35,315 nt of DNA from Lachnospiraceae bacterium UBA7086 (GCA_002492525.1 DKZA01000028.1:1-35315); one strand, 5' to 3'; positions 8,003-17,175 are shown, counted from the first letter of the stretch. A program made the numbers and translations. The notes: a model not told the origin generated them from the sequence alone.

Positions 8003-8639
8003 ATTCCATCAACTCCTTGTAATTGTAGATATAATAATCTGCCAGTCTTCTTTTTTCTTCATCTTGATAGGCAGAATACTGGTCGTAAACTGCACATACC
8101 TGCATCCCTGCCAAACGGCCCGCCTGAATACCGGGCACAATATCTTCAAATACCAGACATTCTGTGGGATCAATCTGCAGGGCATCGGAAACAGCCAGGT
8201 AGATATCCGGCGCAGGTTTCCCCTTTTCCACCTCACAAGCCGTCATAATACAGTCAAAATAGGATTCCAAGTGATGGGCCCGCACCACGGTTTCCACTAG
8301 TTGTCTGGAATTGCTGGTGGCGATACCTAACAGGATATGATGAGCCTTACAATAATCCAGGAATTCTTTCACGCCTTCTTTTAAGGGAACTTCCCGCTCA
8401 TATTTATCCCAGGCCATATGGTTCCAATCTGCCTTGATCTGTTCCAGACTGTCCGGCAGGGCAAAACGTTCTTTGAAATAAGCGGCAGTTTCTGAGAAAC
8501 TCATGCCTTCGATATCAGCCTGCAGCTTATCCGGCAGATCAATATGAAACCGTCCCAGATATTCTATGTCGATGGAACGCCAGATCCACATAGAATCCAC
8601 CATGGAACCGTCCAGATCAAATATTACTGCTTTTATCAT
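7980..8639 (-). CDS. HAD hydrolase, beta-phosphoglucomutase-like
   Basis: A 219-residue haloacid dehalogenase superfamily phosphatase or mutase. The nucleophile motif is FDLDGSMVDS with D8 and D10; motif II is the threonine/serine in GIATSN; motif III lysine and acid are in EKGKPAPDIY and FEDIVPGIQAG. A helical cap between the first two motifs places it in subfamily IA beside beta-phosphoglucomutase and sugar-phosphate phosphatases. The substrate is unknown. AAAGGA precedes ATG 8639. It is the first gene of the chain running to recU; the 63-base gap to the divergent ylbJ-like gene must hold its promoter, but I see no strong match there. Confidence 0.9.
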   Translation of the reverse strand: MIKAVIFDLDGSMVDSMWIWRSIDIEYLGRFHIDLPDKLQADIEGMSFSETAAYFKERFALPDSLEQIKADWNHMAWDKYEREVPLKEGVKEFLDYCKAHHILLGIATSNSRQLVETVVRAHHLESYFDCIMTACEVEKGKPAPDIYLAVSDALQIDPTECLVFEDIVPGIQAGRLAGMQVCAVYDQYSAYQDEEKRRLADYYIYNYKELMEYGIFTDQ

Positions 8640-8656
8640 TTTTGTTTTCCTTTGTT

Positions 8657-8684
8657 GAATATATATTAATAACCTTCATACTTG
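8657..8684 (+). promoter_or_regulatory. Candidate SigE-type sporulation promoter for ylbJ-like gene
   Basis: GAATATA (8657-8663), a 13-base spacer and CATACTTG (8677-8684) resemble the mother-cell SigE pattern KMATATT-N13/14-CATACANT. Transcription would begin near 8691, leaving a very short leader. B. subtilis ylbJ is a SigE-regulon gene, so the match has biological support, but it is imperfect. Confidence 0.35.
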
Positions 8685-8702
8685 CCATAAAAGGATTATG
8701 CC

Positions 8703-9638
8703 ATGTCAAAGTCATCCCTGTGTCTTTGGAAAATGCAGCAGATACTCTCCGCGGCGTTAGGAATTTATCTGATTATACTATTGCTCGCCTACCCTGCCCT
8801 GTCTTTGGAATATGCCGCTAAAGGTCTTAAGCTGTGGTTTGATAAGATGATTCCCACATTACTGCCGTTCATGATTCTTTCCGGTATTATGATCCGTATG
8901 AATCTCACTCATAAATGTGTGAGAGTATTTCATCCCCTGTTTGGATGTCTCTACGGCACTTCTCCCAATGGCACCTATACCATATTGATGGGGTTCTTGT
9001 GCGGGTTCCCCATGGGCGCACGGATTGTGGGAGAATTGCTGGAAGCAGGCAGGATTACCAGAAAAGAAGGGAACCTCCTTTTGGCCTTTTGTAATAACAT
9101 CGGTCCCATATATTTCTTAAGCTTCGTGGTACCAATGCTGGAGATTCAAAGACCATTCGTTCCTTTTTGTATTATGTATGGAGTACCTCTGCTCTATGGC
9201 ATGGCGGTCATGCGGATACAGCATGCAGATTTCAAAATCGTATCACCTGAAAATCCTGTAAAGCAGGGACAAAGCATGCCTCTTCTGGCAGCCTTGGATG
9301 CCTCTGTTATTTCAGGACTCACAGGCATTGCCAAACTTGGCGGCTATATGGTATTTTTTAACTTGCTGAATATTGTCTTTGTGCCGTTTACCAATCTGCC
9401 ATCCTTGCTGCAGCACTTTTATAACTGTATTCTGGAAATCACAAGTGGGATTGACCGTTGCGGTCATTTTAATCCGTATATGGTATTGATTCTGCTTCCT
9501 TTTGGCGGATTTTCCTGCTTCGCCCAAACTTACAGTATGATTCGGCACACGGATTTATCCTTGCGTCCTTATTTATTCCACAAAATCATGCAGACAGCCA
9601 TTACAGCCCTTTGCTATTTCCTGTGGCGTCCTTATTGA
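8703..9638 (+). CDS. ylbJ: YlbJ-like sporulation membrane protein
   Basis: A 311-residue polytopic membrane protein with nucleoside-recognition (Gate) domain features. The first half holds GLKLWFDKMIPTLLPFMIL and MGFLCGFPMGARIVGELLE, then LLLAFCNNIGPIYFLSF, the conserved core of YlbJ and the spore-maturation proteins SpmA/SpmB. YlbJ is needed for sporulation in Bacillus; the transported substrate is unknown. The neighbourhood supports the call: in B. subtilis ylbH (rsmD), coaD and ylbJ are consecutive, and here rsmD, coaD and this gene lie within 5 kb, though this gene is inverted. AAAGGA is seven bases before ATG 8703. It converges on the amidase gene with 13 bases between stops. Confidence 0.8.
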   Translation: MSKSSLCLWKMQQILSAALGIYLIILLLAYPALSLEYAAKGLKLWFDKMIPTLLPFMILSGIMIRMNLTHKCVRVFHPLFGCLYGTSPNGTYTILMGFLCGFPMGARIVGELLEAGRITRKEGNLLLAFCNNIGPIYFLSFVVPMLEIQRPFVPFCIMYGVPLLYGMAVMRIQHADFKIVSPENPVKQGQSMPLLAALDASVISGLTGIAKLGGYMVFFNLLNIVFVPFTNLPSLLQHFYNCILEITSGIDRCGHFNPYMVLILLPFGGFSCFAQTYSMIRHTDLSLRPYLFHKIMQTAITALCYFLWRPY

Positions 9639-9651
9639 TTCCTGATGCGGA

Positions 9652-11070
9652 TTATCTTTTTCGGCGCCTGCGCTTCCTTCTGCTTCTTATGAGGAGTATG
9701 ATGGAAAGTGCCATACCTAATACCAGAAGCGCACATACCAGGCATACCGTCAAAAAATATCCAAAAGATACTGGCTGTTTTGGGGCAAAGTCAGATTCTG
9801 AAGAAACCTTCCCCTCGTTGGCAGATGGATCCGTTTGCGGCGTTTTGTGAATTTGCCCATTGTCTGCTACAGAGTCCACAGGTTCAAGACCAGATGCCTC
9901 CTTAGCCTCGTCAGGCGTTTCAGGGTTAGCTGCAGTTTCTAAAGACTCTGCCTTCTCCTGCTCTGCCGCAATCTCCTCTTCGGTCTTATAATCCATAGAA
10001 GGAAGAGACAGCAGATTGCTTTCGGTATAGAGATCATAACCGTTGTAGCCATTGACTACAATCTGAGGCACCATATGCGGAGGTACCTGCATGGTAAAGG
10101 TGATCGTATCCTGCGACTTATCGCCCCAGCGCTGAAGCGCTGAAAAAGTCTCTCCGCCGTCATAACTGTAGGTATAATACAACATGCCGCTGTCATAGTC
10201 TGTGGCAGAAATCTGTATCGTGACTTCCCCGGTTTCCACATCCTGTGAAACAAGATCTATCAGGCAGACATCCGGCGGTGTGCTGTCGGGTCTCATCGTA
10301 TAAGCGGGTATCGGTATTTCAAGATTCTGGTAACCGCTGTAATCCACCCCGAGAATATCTGATTTTAAGTTGAAATATTTGGCGGCGGCAGTGGCGTCCA
10401 GTCTTCCGAAAGCCTCCCACTGCTGTCGGCCCTCGCAAAAGGAACGGTCATTGTCATGATCCATATGACAGTGCTCAATGAGCACACAGGGAACATCCAG
10501 TTCTGAGGCTGTGCGGATGATACCGTAATAATCAATGCCGTCCTTGTTGAGTCTGGTCTTAATCCCTCTGGAATAAAGACCAAGTTCCTGCAGCATCTGC
10601 ATTTCCACAGACGCAAAACTGTAACCTTTACTGTATTCTTCTCCGAAAGCGGATACCCAGCACTCTGCGCCAAACAGAGTGTGCTCTCTGGACAGATTAA
10701 AGTGCAGGCAGAACATAAAATCGGCATTGACGCTCTTGGCAAAGGCGCTTCGTTCTGCCAAAGAAAGCTTCTGATCTCCTGTTCTGGTCAGATAGACTGT
10801 GACTCCTTCGTACTTTTCCAGTTCTTCTTTCATGGCATTGGCCACGATGAGATTCATGTCTTTCTCGATAAAGTTTTCATACAGACCGCCTTCCTCATCG
10901 CCTCCGTGTCCGGGATCTAAGACAATGACAAGGGAATCTGGTAAGACAGCTTCTTCCGGCAGAGGATTCTCCGCCTGCGCCTGGGGACAGGGGAAGGGAA
11001 AAAAATAAATGCCGGCAAATATCAGTAAGAAAGGCAGACCGCATAATATGATATTGTTAAATTTTTTCAT
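9652..11070 (-). CDS. Membrane-anchored N-acetylmuramoyl-L-alanine amidase
   Basis: A 472-residue amidase_3 zinc enzyme that removes the peptide stem from peptidoglycan. A hydrophobic segment near residues 7-24 exports it. The catalytic domain begins at VIVLDPGHGGDEEGG; the second zinc-binding histidine is in FMFCLHFN and the catalytic glutamate in CVLIEHCHMDHDNDRS. After about residue 260 comes a region resembling beta-rich repeats (QISATDYDSGMLYYTYSYDGG), then an acidic linker, a second membrane helix near the C-terminus and a strongly basic tail (RSRRKRRRRKR). Two membrane segments would tether it to the membrane at both ends, which is unusual. A GTG at 11094 is in frame, but ATG 11070 has AGGAA upstream. 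It follows the coiled-coil gene after a terminator. Confidence 0.9.
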   Translation of the reverse strand: MKKFNNIILCGLPFLLIFAGIYFFPFPCPQAQAENPLPEEAVLPDSLVIVLDPGHGGDEEGGLYENFIEKDMNLIVANAMKEELEKYEGVTVYLTRTGDQKLSLAERSAFAKSVNADFMFCLHFNLSREHTLFGAECWVSAFGEEYSKGYSFASVEMQMLQELGLYSRGIKTRLNKDGIDYYGIIRTASELDVPCVLIEHCHMDHDNDRSFCEGRQQWEAFGRLDATAAAKYFNLKSDILGVDYSGYQNLEIPIPAYTMRPDSTPPDVCLIDLVSQDVETGEVTIQISATDYDSGMLYYTYSYDGGETFSALQRWGDKSQDTITFTMQVPPHMVPQIVVNGYNGYDLYTESNLLSLPSMDYKTEEEIAAEQEKAESLETAANPETPDEAKEASGLEPVDSVADNGQIHKTPQTDPSANEGKVSSESDFAPKQPVSFGYFLTVCLVCALLVLGMALSIILLIRSRRKRRRRKR

Positions 11071-11146
11071 AGGTTTCCTATTCCCCTTCTGCACGGTCAG
11101 GCTTTGACTGTTCTTTGCTTTGTCCCATCAAATCAAATGCTTACTT

Positions 11147-11180
11147 GAAAAGAATAAGCCGGCTTCCCTGGAAACCGGCT
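11147..11180 (-). terminator. Intrinsic terminator after the coiled-coil gene
   Basis: AGCCGGCTTC (11157-11166) and GAAACCGGCT (11171-11180) form a 10-bp stem with a 4-base loop and one G-U pair. On the minus strand it is followed by TATTCTTTTC (11147-11156). It would end transcription of the parE-parC-rsmD-coaD-coiled-coil chain before the amidase gene. Confidence 0.8.
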
Positions 11181-11208
11181 CCTTACCTCTGGCCATATTA
11201 TTATGTAT

Positions 11209-11814
11209 TCACATCAGGTTTAATTCCGGGCCGGAATCGGTCTCTCCCTCGGCCTCTTTTAACATCTTCTCCACTTCCACCGGCCGAAGTTCCGCACGGT
11301 TTGCTTTGACAATCTCATTGTATCCATTGATCGTATTAAAGAAACTCTCATAGTGTTCTGTGGTGGCCGTGAGGGTGGCAGTCATTGCATTTTCCAGATT
11401 AGATAACATATCGTCCAGATACTGCATGGCGGAAGTCCGTACACCGTTGGCCTCCATGGTCGCATTATTTAAAATTTCCTGTGCCTGTGTAGTCGCCATC
11501 CGCACCACTTCATTGGCCTGGGCATAAGCCTGCTGCATGATCTCATGTTCATTGATCAGCTCTGTGGTCTGTACCGTGGCATCCTGAATCAGGGCCTCAG
11601 CCTTTGCACGGGCATCGTTTAAGATGGCTTCTTTGTTGGAAATAATCTTCTGATACCGTTTAATCTCATCCGGGGTCTTCATGCGGAGCTCTCTTAGCAG
11701 CTCGTCGATTTCTTCTTTATTTACGATTATGTTCGTTTTGGATAGAGGCTGGTATTTGCAGCCGTCAATGTAATCTTCAATCTCGTCAATAAGTTGTTCG
11801 ATTCTACTGCTCAT
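11209..11814 (-). CDS. Coiled-coil protein, DivIVA/ATPase-like
   Basis: About 201 residues, starting MSSRIEQLIDEIEDYIDGC. After a short N-terminal segment (CKYQPLSKTNIIVNKEEIDELLREL) comes a long, alanine- and glutamate-rich helical region with heptad-like spacing, roughly residues 60-150 (KEAILNDARAKAEALIQDA and following), then a C-terminal acidic tail. The layout resembles DivIVA-like or V-ATPase stalk-like coiled-coil proteins, but no motif fixes a function. The open frame extends 66 bases upstream over the end of coaD; ATG 11814 has AGGAG six bases upstream and is the likely start, overlapping nothing essential. It sits directly behind coaD and ends before a strong terminator. Confidence 0.75.
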   Translation of the reverse strand: MSSRIEQLIDEIEDYIDGCKYQPLSKTNIIVNKEEIDELLRELRMKTPDEIKRYQKIISNKEAILNDARAKAEALIQDATVQTTELINEHEIMQQAYAQANEVVRMATTQAQEILNNATMEANGVRTSAMQYLDDMLSNLENAMTATLTATTEHYESFFNTINGYNEIVKANRAELRPVEVEKMLKEAEGETDSGPELNLM

Positions 11815-11822
11815 GCTTACTC

Positions 11823-12311
11823 CTATCTGTTGAAACCATATTTTTGGTAAATCAGTCCGGCTACAAAATCCGGTACGCATTTTGAGATATCCCCGTTAAA
11901 GCTGGCAATTTCCTTGACGGTGGAGGAACTAAGATAAGCATACTCCAGACTGGTGGTCAAAAATACCGTGTCAAGGCTGCCATCAGAGAATTTACGGTTG
12001 GTCTGTGCAATCTGCAATTCATATTCAAAATCCGTAATCGCGCGAAGACCTCTGATTGCTACATGGACTCCCTTCCTGTCTGCGTAGTCAATTAAAAGAC
12101 CGCTGAAGGAATCTACGGTCACATTAGGCAGATCTTTGGTCGCTTCTTCTAACATTCTAACACGTTCTTCCACAGAAAACAATGGAGTCTTTGTATTATT
12201 ATTTAATACACTTACTGTCAATTCATCAAAAATACTGGATGCACGACGAATAATATCCAGATGTCCATAGGTTACCGGATCGAAACTTCCCGGATAAATT
12301 GCAGCTCTCAT
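11823..12311 (-). CDS. coaD: Phosphopantetheine adenylyltransferase
   Basis: A 162-residue CoaD that transfers AMP from ATP to 4'-phosphopantetheine, the fourth step of coenzyme A synthesis. AIYPGSFDPVTYGHLDII carries the nucleotidyltransferase motif T14-x-G-H17. RGLRAITDFEYELQIA and the SSSTVKEIASFNGDI segment (equivalent to ISSTxxR) complete the active site. Length is normal. GAGGA precedes ATG 12311. rsmD lies 107 bases upstream, the conserved Firmicute arrangement. The gap between the two is AT-rich and may carry a promoter, but none is convincing; it includes the palindrome TTTGTACAAA near 12329. Confidence 0.97.
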   Translation of the reverse strand: MRAAIYPGSFDPVTYGHLDIIRRASSIFDELTVSVLNNNTKTPLFSVEERVRMLEEATKDLPNVTVDSFSGLLIDYADRKGVHVAIRGLRAITDFEYELQIAQTNRKFSDGSLDTVFLTTSLEYAYLSSSTVKEIASFNGDISKCVPDFVAGLIYQKYGFNR

Positions 12312-12418
12312 AGCAGATCCTCACATGCTTTTGTACAAAGTTCTGTTATCATATTAAAACACTTTGTCTCAAATGTCTTTATATATTTTTATTTTTTCCA
12401 AAAAAATTTTGCGCATTT

Positions 12419-12967
12419 TTACATTTTCCGGCAAAAAACATGTTTGTTCGTCTTGTAGCGCTTCTCTTTCTCCAGCATATATCCCATTTCCGGCAGATAA
12501 GAAAAATCACTGGACAAGGAGGCTTCCGTCACGACCAAAGTATCGGTCGTTACCCAGGGAAATTCCAGCAAAGCCTGTAATACCTGCTTCTCACAGCCTT
12601 TGTCATAAGGAGGATCCATATAAATAATATCTACCGCCTGTTCATGGATGGCGTAGAGCGCGCTGACAGCGTCCTGCCGCAGTACAGTGGCTTTTTGTGT
12701 AAATTTCGTAAATTGCAGATTGTCTACAATACAGGCCAGTGCCTGCCGGTTATTTTCCGCAAAGTAAGCATGCCTTGCCCCGCGGCTTAAAGCTTCTATG
12801 CCAATTCCGCCGCTGCCGCTGAATAAATCCACGAACACAGCATCAGGCAGGTAAGGCTGTAACATATTAAAAAGGGTTTCTTTGATCCGGTCGGTGGTGG
12901 GTCTTGTATCCAGACCCGCCGGAGCCTTCAGGGGCAGGCTTCTCGCGGTTCCCGCTATCACTCTCAT
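12419..12967 (-). CDS. rsmD: 16S rRNA (guanine966-N2)-methyltransferase RsmD
   Basis: About 182 residues with SAM-dependent methyltransferase folds. MRVIAGTARSLPLKAPAG at the start, RPTTDRIKETLFNML, the SAM loop DLFSGSGGIGIEALSRGA and catalytic MDPPYDKG (NPPY-like) are all typical of RsmD, which methylates G966 of 16S rRNA. The open frame runs 66 bases further upstream, over the end of parC; the ATG at 12967 is preceded by AAGGAA and gives the family's usual N-terminus. It starts 22 bases after the parC stop, so it is probably co-transcribed with parE-parC. Confidence 0.95.
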   Translation of the reverse strand: MRVIAGTARSLPLKAPAGLDTRPTTDRIKETLFNMLQPYLPDAVFVDLFSGSGGIGIEALSRGARHAYFAENNRQALACIVDNLQFTKFTQKATVLRQDAVSALYAIHEQAVDIIYMDPPYDKGCEKQVLQALLEFPWVTTDTLVVTEASLSSDFSYLPEMGYMLEKEKRYKTNKHVFCRKM

Positions 12968-12989
12968 AGATTGTTCCTTCTTACTTTCC

Positions 12990-15230
12990 TTAACCCTGGC
13001 GGACTTTGACGCCTTTGCCGTCCCGTTTGCCAAGTTTAATTTTATTCAATTCCAGTTCTTTATTGCCATAGGGAATGGACTGTTCCACCGCATTTTGCGA
13101 ATAGTATACGGCCTCAATCTCATCGGAGGCAGCAAGCCGCATCCCTCGCACACCGATAGCGCCCTTCTTTTTCTCTGGTATCTCTTCCACCGCAAAGCGC
13201 AGGAAATAACCGGCTTTTGACTGTAAGATGATGTTGCGCTGCTCTTTGTAAGCGACAACGCTTACAACCTCATCTCCTTCCTGTAACTTGGTGGCTGCCA
13301 CAGTCCGTTTGGCCACATCGAACTCACCGCCGTCTACAATCTTAAGCATGGCCTGTCTGGTGGCAAAGATGACGCGGTAGAGGTTTAAATCACTCTGACT
13401 GGCGGCATACACAAGCGTCTCCTTAGAAGAATCATAGTTACTCACATTGTCCACCGGGACCCCTTTATCGCGGAATTTACCAAAGGGCAGATCCATCACT
13501 TTCAGCGTATGGAGTTGTCCGGTATTGGTAAAGAGGCATATCTTACCGGTATTTTTGCAGAGAAAAGCATAACGGTTCTCTGTATCAGCCGCCTCCTTAT
13601 TGCGCTCATAAGTGGGCAAATCTATGGTTCTGGCATAGCCGAACCGATCCATCAGAAAGACGATATCCATCTCCTCGATTTTCTTTTCCACATAGACAGC
13701 CTCGCCGGCGTTGGTAATCTGTGTCCGTCTCTTTCTCTGGTAACTGTCCTTGATGGCATCCAGTTCGTTGATGATGACCTGGGCCATGGAATCCCGTCTT
13801 GCCAGGATATCCTCATAGCGATAGATATTGGCCATGGTATCTTCATGCTCGTTGATGAGCGCCTCAATCTCCAGGCCGATCAGTTTATATAAACGCATAT
13901 CCAGAATGGCGTTGGCCTGCTTTTCACTGAATTGAAGCTGGGCCGCCATCACCTTGGATTCCTTGGATTTAAATTTGATACCCTCTGTCTTACCTTCTAC
14001 CAGACAAGCCTTTGCCATGGCACGGTCTTTGGAGCCGCGCAGAATCTCGATGATCAGATCGATGACATTGCAGGCTTTGATCAGTCCCTCCTGGATCTCC
14101 TTGCGTTCCAGTTCTTTCTCCAGAAGGTTTTTATATTTACGGGCTGTCACTTCGTACTGGAAATTGACACATTCGCGGATGATCTGTTTTAAACCCATGG
14201 TTTCCGGCCGGCCATTGCAGATTGCCAGCATATTCACGCCGAAGGTATCTTCCAGACGGGTCTTTTTGTATAACATGTTCTTAAAGTTTTCTACATCCGC
14301 ATCTTTTTTCAGTTCAATGACAATGCGAATCCCTTCTTTGGAAGACTGGTTGGTGATATCCACAATATCCTGCGTTTTCTTCGTCTCGGCCAAAGATGCC
14401 ACATCCATCAGGAATTTACCGATATTGGCGCCTATCATGGTATAGGGAATCTCAGTAATGACAAGATTGGTCTTTCCGCCCTTGGCTTTTTCTATTTCTA
14501 CTTTACCTCTGAGTTTGATCTTGCCGGCCCCTGTCTCATAGATGTCTAACAGTTCATCCTCATTGATGACAATACCTCCGGTGGGAAAATCCGGGCCCTT
14601 CACATAGCGCATCAGTTCTCTGGTGGTGATGTTCTCATCCAGCATATAGGCTTTGACGGCATCAATCACTTCCCCCAGATTGTGAGGCGGGATACTGGTA
14701 GCCATACCCACCGCGATGCCTTCGGAACCATTGATCAGCAGATTGGGGATTTTCACCGGCAAAACATCAGGCTCCCGCTCTGTCTCGTCAAAATTGGGGA
14801 TGAAATCCACCACATCTTTATCCAGATCGGACAGAAACGCTTCCTGGGTAATGCGTTCCAGTCTTGCCTCCGTATATCGCATGGCAGCCGCACCGTCTCC
14901 CTCGATATTGCCGAAATTACCGTGACCGTCAATTAAGGGCAGGCCCCTTTTGAAATCCTGGGTCATGACTACCAGGGCTTCGTAAATAGAGCTGTCGCCA
15001 TGAGGGTGATATTTACCCATGGTATCGCCCACAATACGCGCCGATTTACGGTAAGGCCTGTCATATCGTATGCCCAGCTCATACATATCGTAGAGGGTTC
15101 TTCTCTGAACCGGTTTCAGCCCGTCACGGACATCCGGCAGTGCCCTTGCTATGATAACGCTCATGGCATAGTCAATGAAGGATTTCTGCATGATATCGGA
15201 GTATTCTGTTTTGATGATTCTGTCATTCAT
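12990..15230 (-). CDS. parC: DNA topoisomerase IV-type subunit A
   Basis: A 746-residue type IIA topoisomerase subunit A that cuts and rejoins DNA. The active-site tyrosine is Y119 in AAMRYTEARL, and the quinolone-contact region is YHPHGDSSIYEALV with S80 and E84. The C-terminal domain (from about 500) has beta-propeller blades such as DIVFLMDRFGYARTI and VVAYKEQRNIILQSKAG. The first blade has ERNKEAADTEN where gyrase has the QRRGGKG box, and the protein is shorter than gyrase A (usually above 800), so I infer a topoisomerase IV ParC that decatenates. The GNFGNIEGDGAAAM stretch is more gyrase-like, so gyrase A cannot be fully excluded. It follows parE by 22 bases. Confidence 0.88.
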   Translation of the reverse strand: MNDRIIKTEYSDIMQKSFIDYAMSVIIARALPDVRDGLKPVQRRTLYDMYELGIRYDRPYRKSARIVGDTMGKYHPHGDSSIYEALVVMTQDFKRGLPLIDGHGNFGNIEGDGAAAMRYTEARLERITQEAFLSDLDKDVVDFIPNFDETEREPDVLPVKIPNLLINGSEGIAVGMATSIPPHNLGEVIDAVKAYMLDENITTRELMRYVKGPDFPTGGIVINEDELLDIYETGAGKIKLRGKVEIEKAKGGKTNLVITEIPYTMIGANIGKFLMDVASLAETKKTQDIVDITNQSSKEGIRIVIELKKDADVENFKNMLYKKTRLEDTFGVNMLAICNGRPETMGLKQIIRECVNFQYEVTARKYKNLLEKELERKEIQEGLIKACNVIDLIIEILRGSKDRAMAKACLVEGKTEGIKFKSKESKVMAAQLQFSEKQANAILDMRLYKLIGLEIEALINEHEDTMANIYRYEDILARRDSMAQVIINELDAIKDSYQRKRRTQITNAGEAVYVEKKIEEMDIVFLMDRFGYARTIDLPTYERNKEAADTENRYAFLCKNTGKICLFTNTGQLHTLKVMDLPFGKFRDKGVPVDNVSNYDSSKETLVYAASQSDLNLYRVIFATRQAMLKIVDGGEFDVAKRTVAATKLQEGDEVVSVVAYKEQRNIILQSKAGYFLRFAVEEIPEKKKGAIGVRGMRLAASDEIEAVYYSQNAVEQSIPYGNKELELNKIKLGKRDGKGVKVRQG

Positions 15231-15252
15231 AATAATTTAACCTTCTTATATG

Positions 15253-17175
15253 TTAGATGTCCAGTTCTGCATCCTGCGCATGACGGTAGATAAATTCCTT
15301 TCTGGGCGGTACTTCTGTACCCATTAACAGTTCGGTCACCTCAGAGGCCATACGGGCATCTTCTATTTCCACCTGTTTTAACAGCCTTGTATCCGGATCC
15401 AGAGTGGTTTCCCAGAGCTGTTCGGCATCCATTTCTCCCAGACCTTTATACCGTTGGAGAGTGAAAGGGCCTTTATGTCGTTTCCGGTATTTTTCCAAAG
15501 CCTTGTCATCGTAGAGATACTCTTCCGCTCCTTTGGACGGCATGGCCTTATATAAGGGCGGCATGGCAATGTACACATGCCCCTCATAAATCAGTTCCGG
15601 CATAAAACGATAGAATAATGTCAGAAGCAGTGTGGAGATATGGGCCCCGTCCACGTCCGCATCGGCCATAATAATGATTTTGTCATAGCGCAGCCTGCTG
15701 ATATCAAAATCATTGCCGTAGCCCTCTGAGAATCCACAGCCGAAAGCGTTGATCATGGTCTTGATCTCAGCGTTGGCAAGCACCTTGTCAATACTGGCCT
15801 TCTCCACATTTAAAATCTTGCCGCGGATGGGCAGAATCGCCTGATACATACGGTTTCTGGCAGTTTTGGCACTGCCGCCTGCAGAGTCCCCCTCCACAAT
15901 AAAGATTTCACACTTTGAGGCATCTTTGGATTCACAGTTTGCCAGTTTGCCGTTGGAGTCAAAGGAGAATTTCTGTTTGGTCAAAAGATTGGTCTTGGCT
16001 TTTTCTTCTGTTTTACGAATTTTGGCGGCTTTCTCCGCACAGCCGATAATATTCTTTAAGGTTTCCAGATTGCGGTCAAAATAACGTACAATCTCGTCTC
16101 CTGTCACTTTACTGACCACCTTGGCGGCGTCCTGGTTGTCCAGTTTGGTCTTGGTCTGTCCTTCAAAACGGGGATCCGGGTGTTTGATGGAGATAACAGC
16201 TGTCATACCGTTTCTCACATCCGCGCCGGTGAAATTCACATCTTTTTCTTTCAGGATGTTTAAGCCTCTGGCATAGGTGTTGATCACATTTGTGAACATG
16301 GTCTTAAAACCGGTCAGATGTGTACCGCCTTCGGCATTATAAATATTGTTACAGAAACCAAGCACGTTCTCATGAAATTCATTCACATACTGAAAGGCAC
16401 ATTCCACGGTAATGCCTTCCGATTCCCCCTGAAAGTAAATCACATCGTGAATGGTCTCTTTGCTCTTGTTCATATCTTTGATGAAGCCTACGATACCTTC
16501 CGGTTCATGGTATTCAATATGCTCTACTTCTTCTCCGCGCTTGTCCTCATAAATAATGGTCAGTTCCGGGTTGAGGTAGGCCGTCTCATGGAGACGGCTT
16601 TTTACATCATCTTCTTTGAAACGGGTCTTGTCAAAGATCGTATCATCCGGCAGGAAGTTGATGGTGGTGCCGGACTCTTTCGTCTTTCCCACCACAGGGA
16701 GAAGCCCGTCTTTTAACTCCAATGTGGGAATCCCGCGCTCATAATGATCCTCATAGATGGCACCGCCGGTCTTTACGGTCACATGCAGATAGGTGGAAAG
16801 CGCATTGACCACGGAGGAGCCTACACCGTGCAGGCCGCCGCTGGTTTTGTAGGCGTCGTTATCAAATTTACCGCCCGCATGTAAGGTGGTAAATACCAGC
16901 CGTTCCGCACTGATGCCTTTCTCATGCATCCCCACCGGGATACCTCTTCCGTTATCGGATACCGTAGCGGAACCGTCTGCTTCCAGAGTTACCCGGATGA
17001 CGGAACAATATCCCGCCAGATGTTCGTCCACCGCATTGTCCATAATCTCATAGATCAGATGGTTGAGCCCCTTGGTGGACACACTGCCGATATACATACC
17101 GGGTCTTACCCGGACTGCCTCCAACCCTTCCAGGACAGTGATACTGGAAGCGTCATAGGTATTTGTCTTTGCCAT
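15253..17175 (-). CDS. parE: DNA topoisomerase IV-type subunit B
   Basis: A 640-residue ATPase subunit partner of the gene downstream. The GHKL ATP site includes EIMDNAVDEHLAGYC, VSDNGRGIPVGMH and the loop SGGLHGVGSSVVNALS. The TOPRIM region holds FIVEGDSAGGSAKTARNR, MADADVDGAHI and LQRYKGLGEMDAEQLWETT. ParE and GyrB are hard to separate by eye; I call ParE because the adjacent A subunit lacks the gyrase box and because gyrB usually sits near dnaA. The frame is open to 17253, but ATG 17175 has GGAGGA six bases upstream and matches family length. It has its own SigA promoter at 17276-17304. Confidence 0.88.
   Translation of the reverse strand: MAKTNTYDASSITVLEGLEAVRVRPGMYIGSVSTKGLNHLIYEIMDNAVDEHLAGYCSVIRVTLEADGSATVSDNGRGIPVGMHEKGISAERLVFTTLHAGGKFDNDAYKTSGGLHGVGSSVVNALSTYLHVTVKTGGAIYEDHYERGIPTLELKDGLLPVVGKTKESGTTINFLPDDTIFDKTRFKEDDVKSRLHETAYLNPELTIIYEDKRGEEVEHIEYHEPEGIVGFIKDMNKSKETIHDVIYFQGESEGITVECAFQYVNEFHENVLGFCNNIYNAEGGTHLTGFKTMFTNVINTYARGLNILKEKDVNFTGADVRNGMTAVISIKHPDPRFEGQTKTKLDNQDAAKVVSKVTGDEIVRYFDRNLETLKNIIGCAEKAAKIRKTEEKAKTNLLTKQKFSFDSNGKLANCESKDASKCEIFIVEGDSAGGSAKTARNRMYQAILPIRGKILNVEKASIDKVLANAEIKTMINAFGCGFSEGYGNDFDISRLRYDKIIIMADADVDGAHISTLLLTLFYRFMPELIYEGHVYIAMPPLYKAMPSKGAEEYLYDDKALEKYRKRHKGPFTLQRYKGLGEMDAEQLWETTLDPDTRLLKQVEIEDARMASEVTELLMGTEVPPRKEFIYRHAQDAELDI

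Noticed and set aside
9630..9680. Bidirectional terminator between ylbJ and the amidase gene
   Set aside because: The only hairpin, GGCG-CCTG-CGCC, has a four-base stem inside the amidase coding end and no good T-run.
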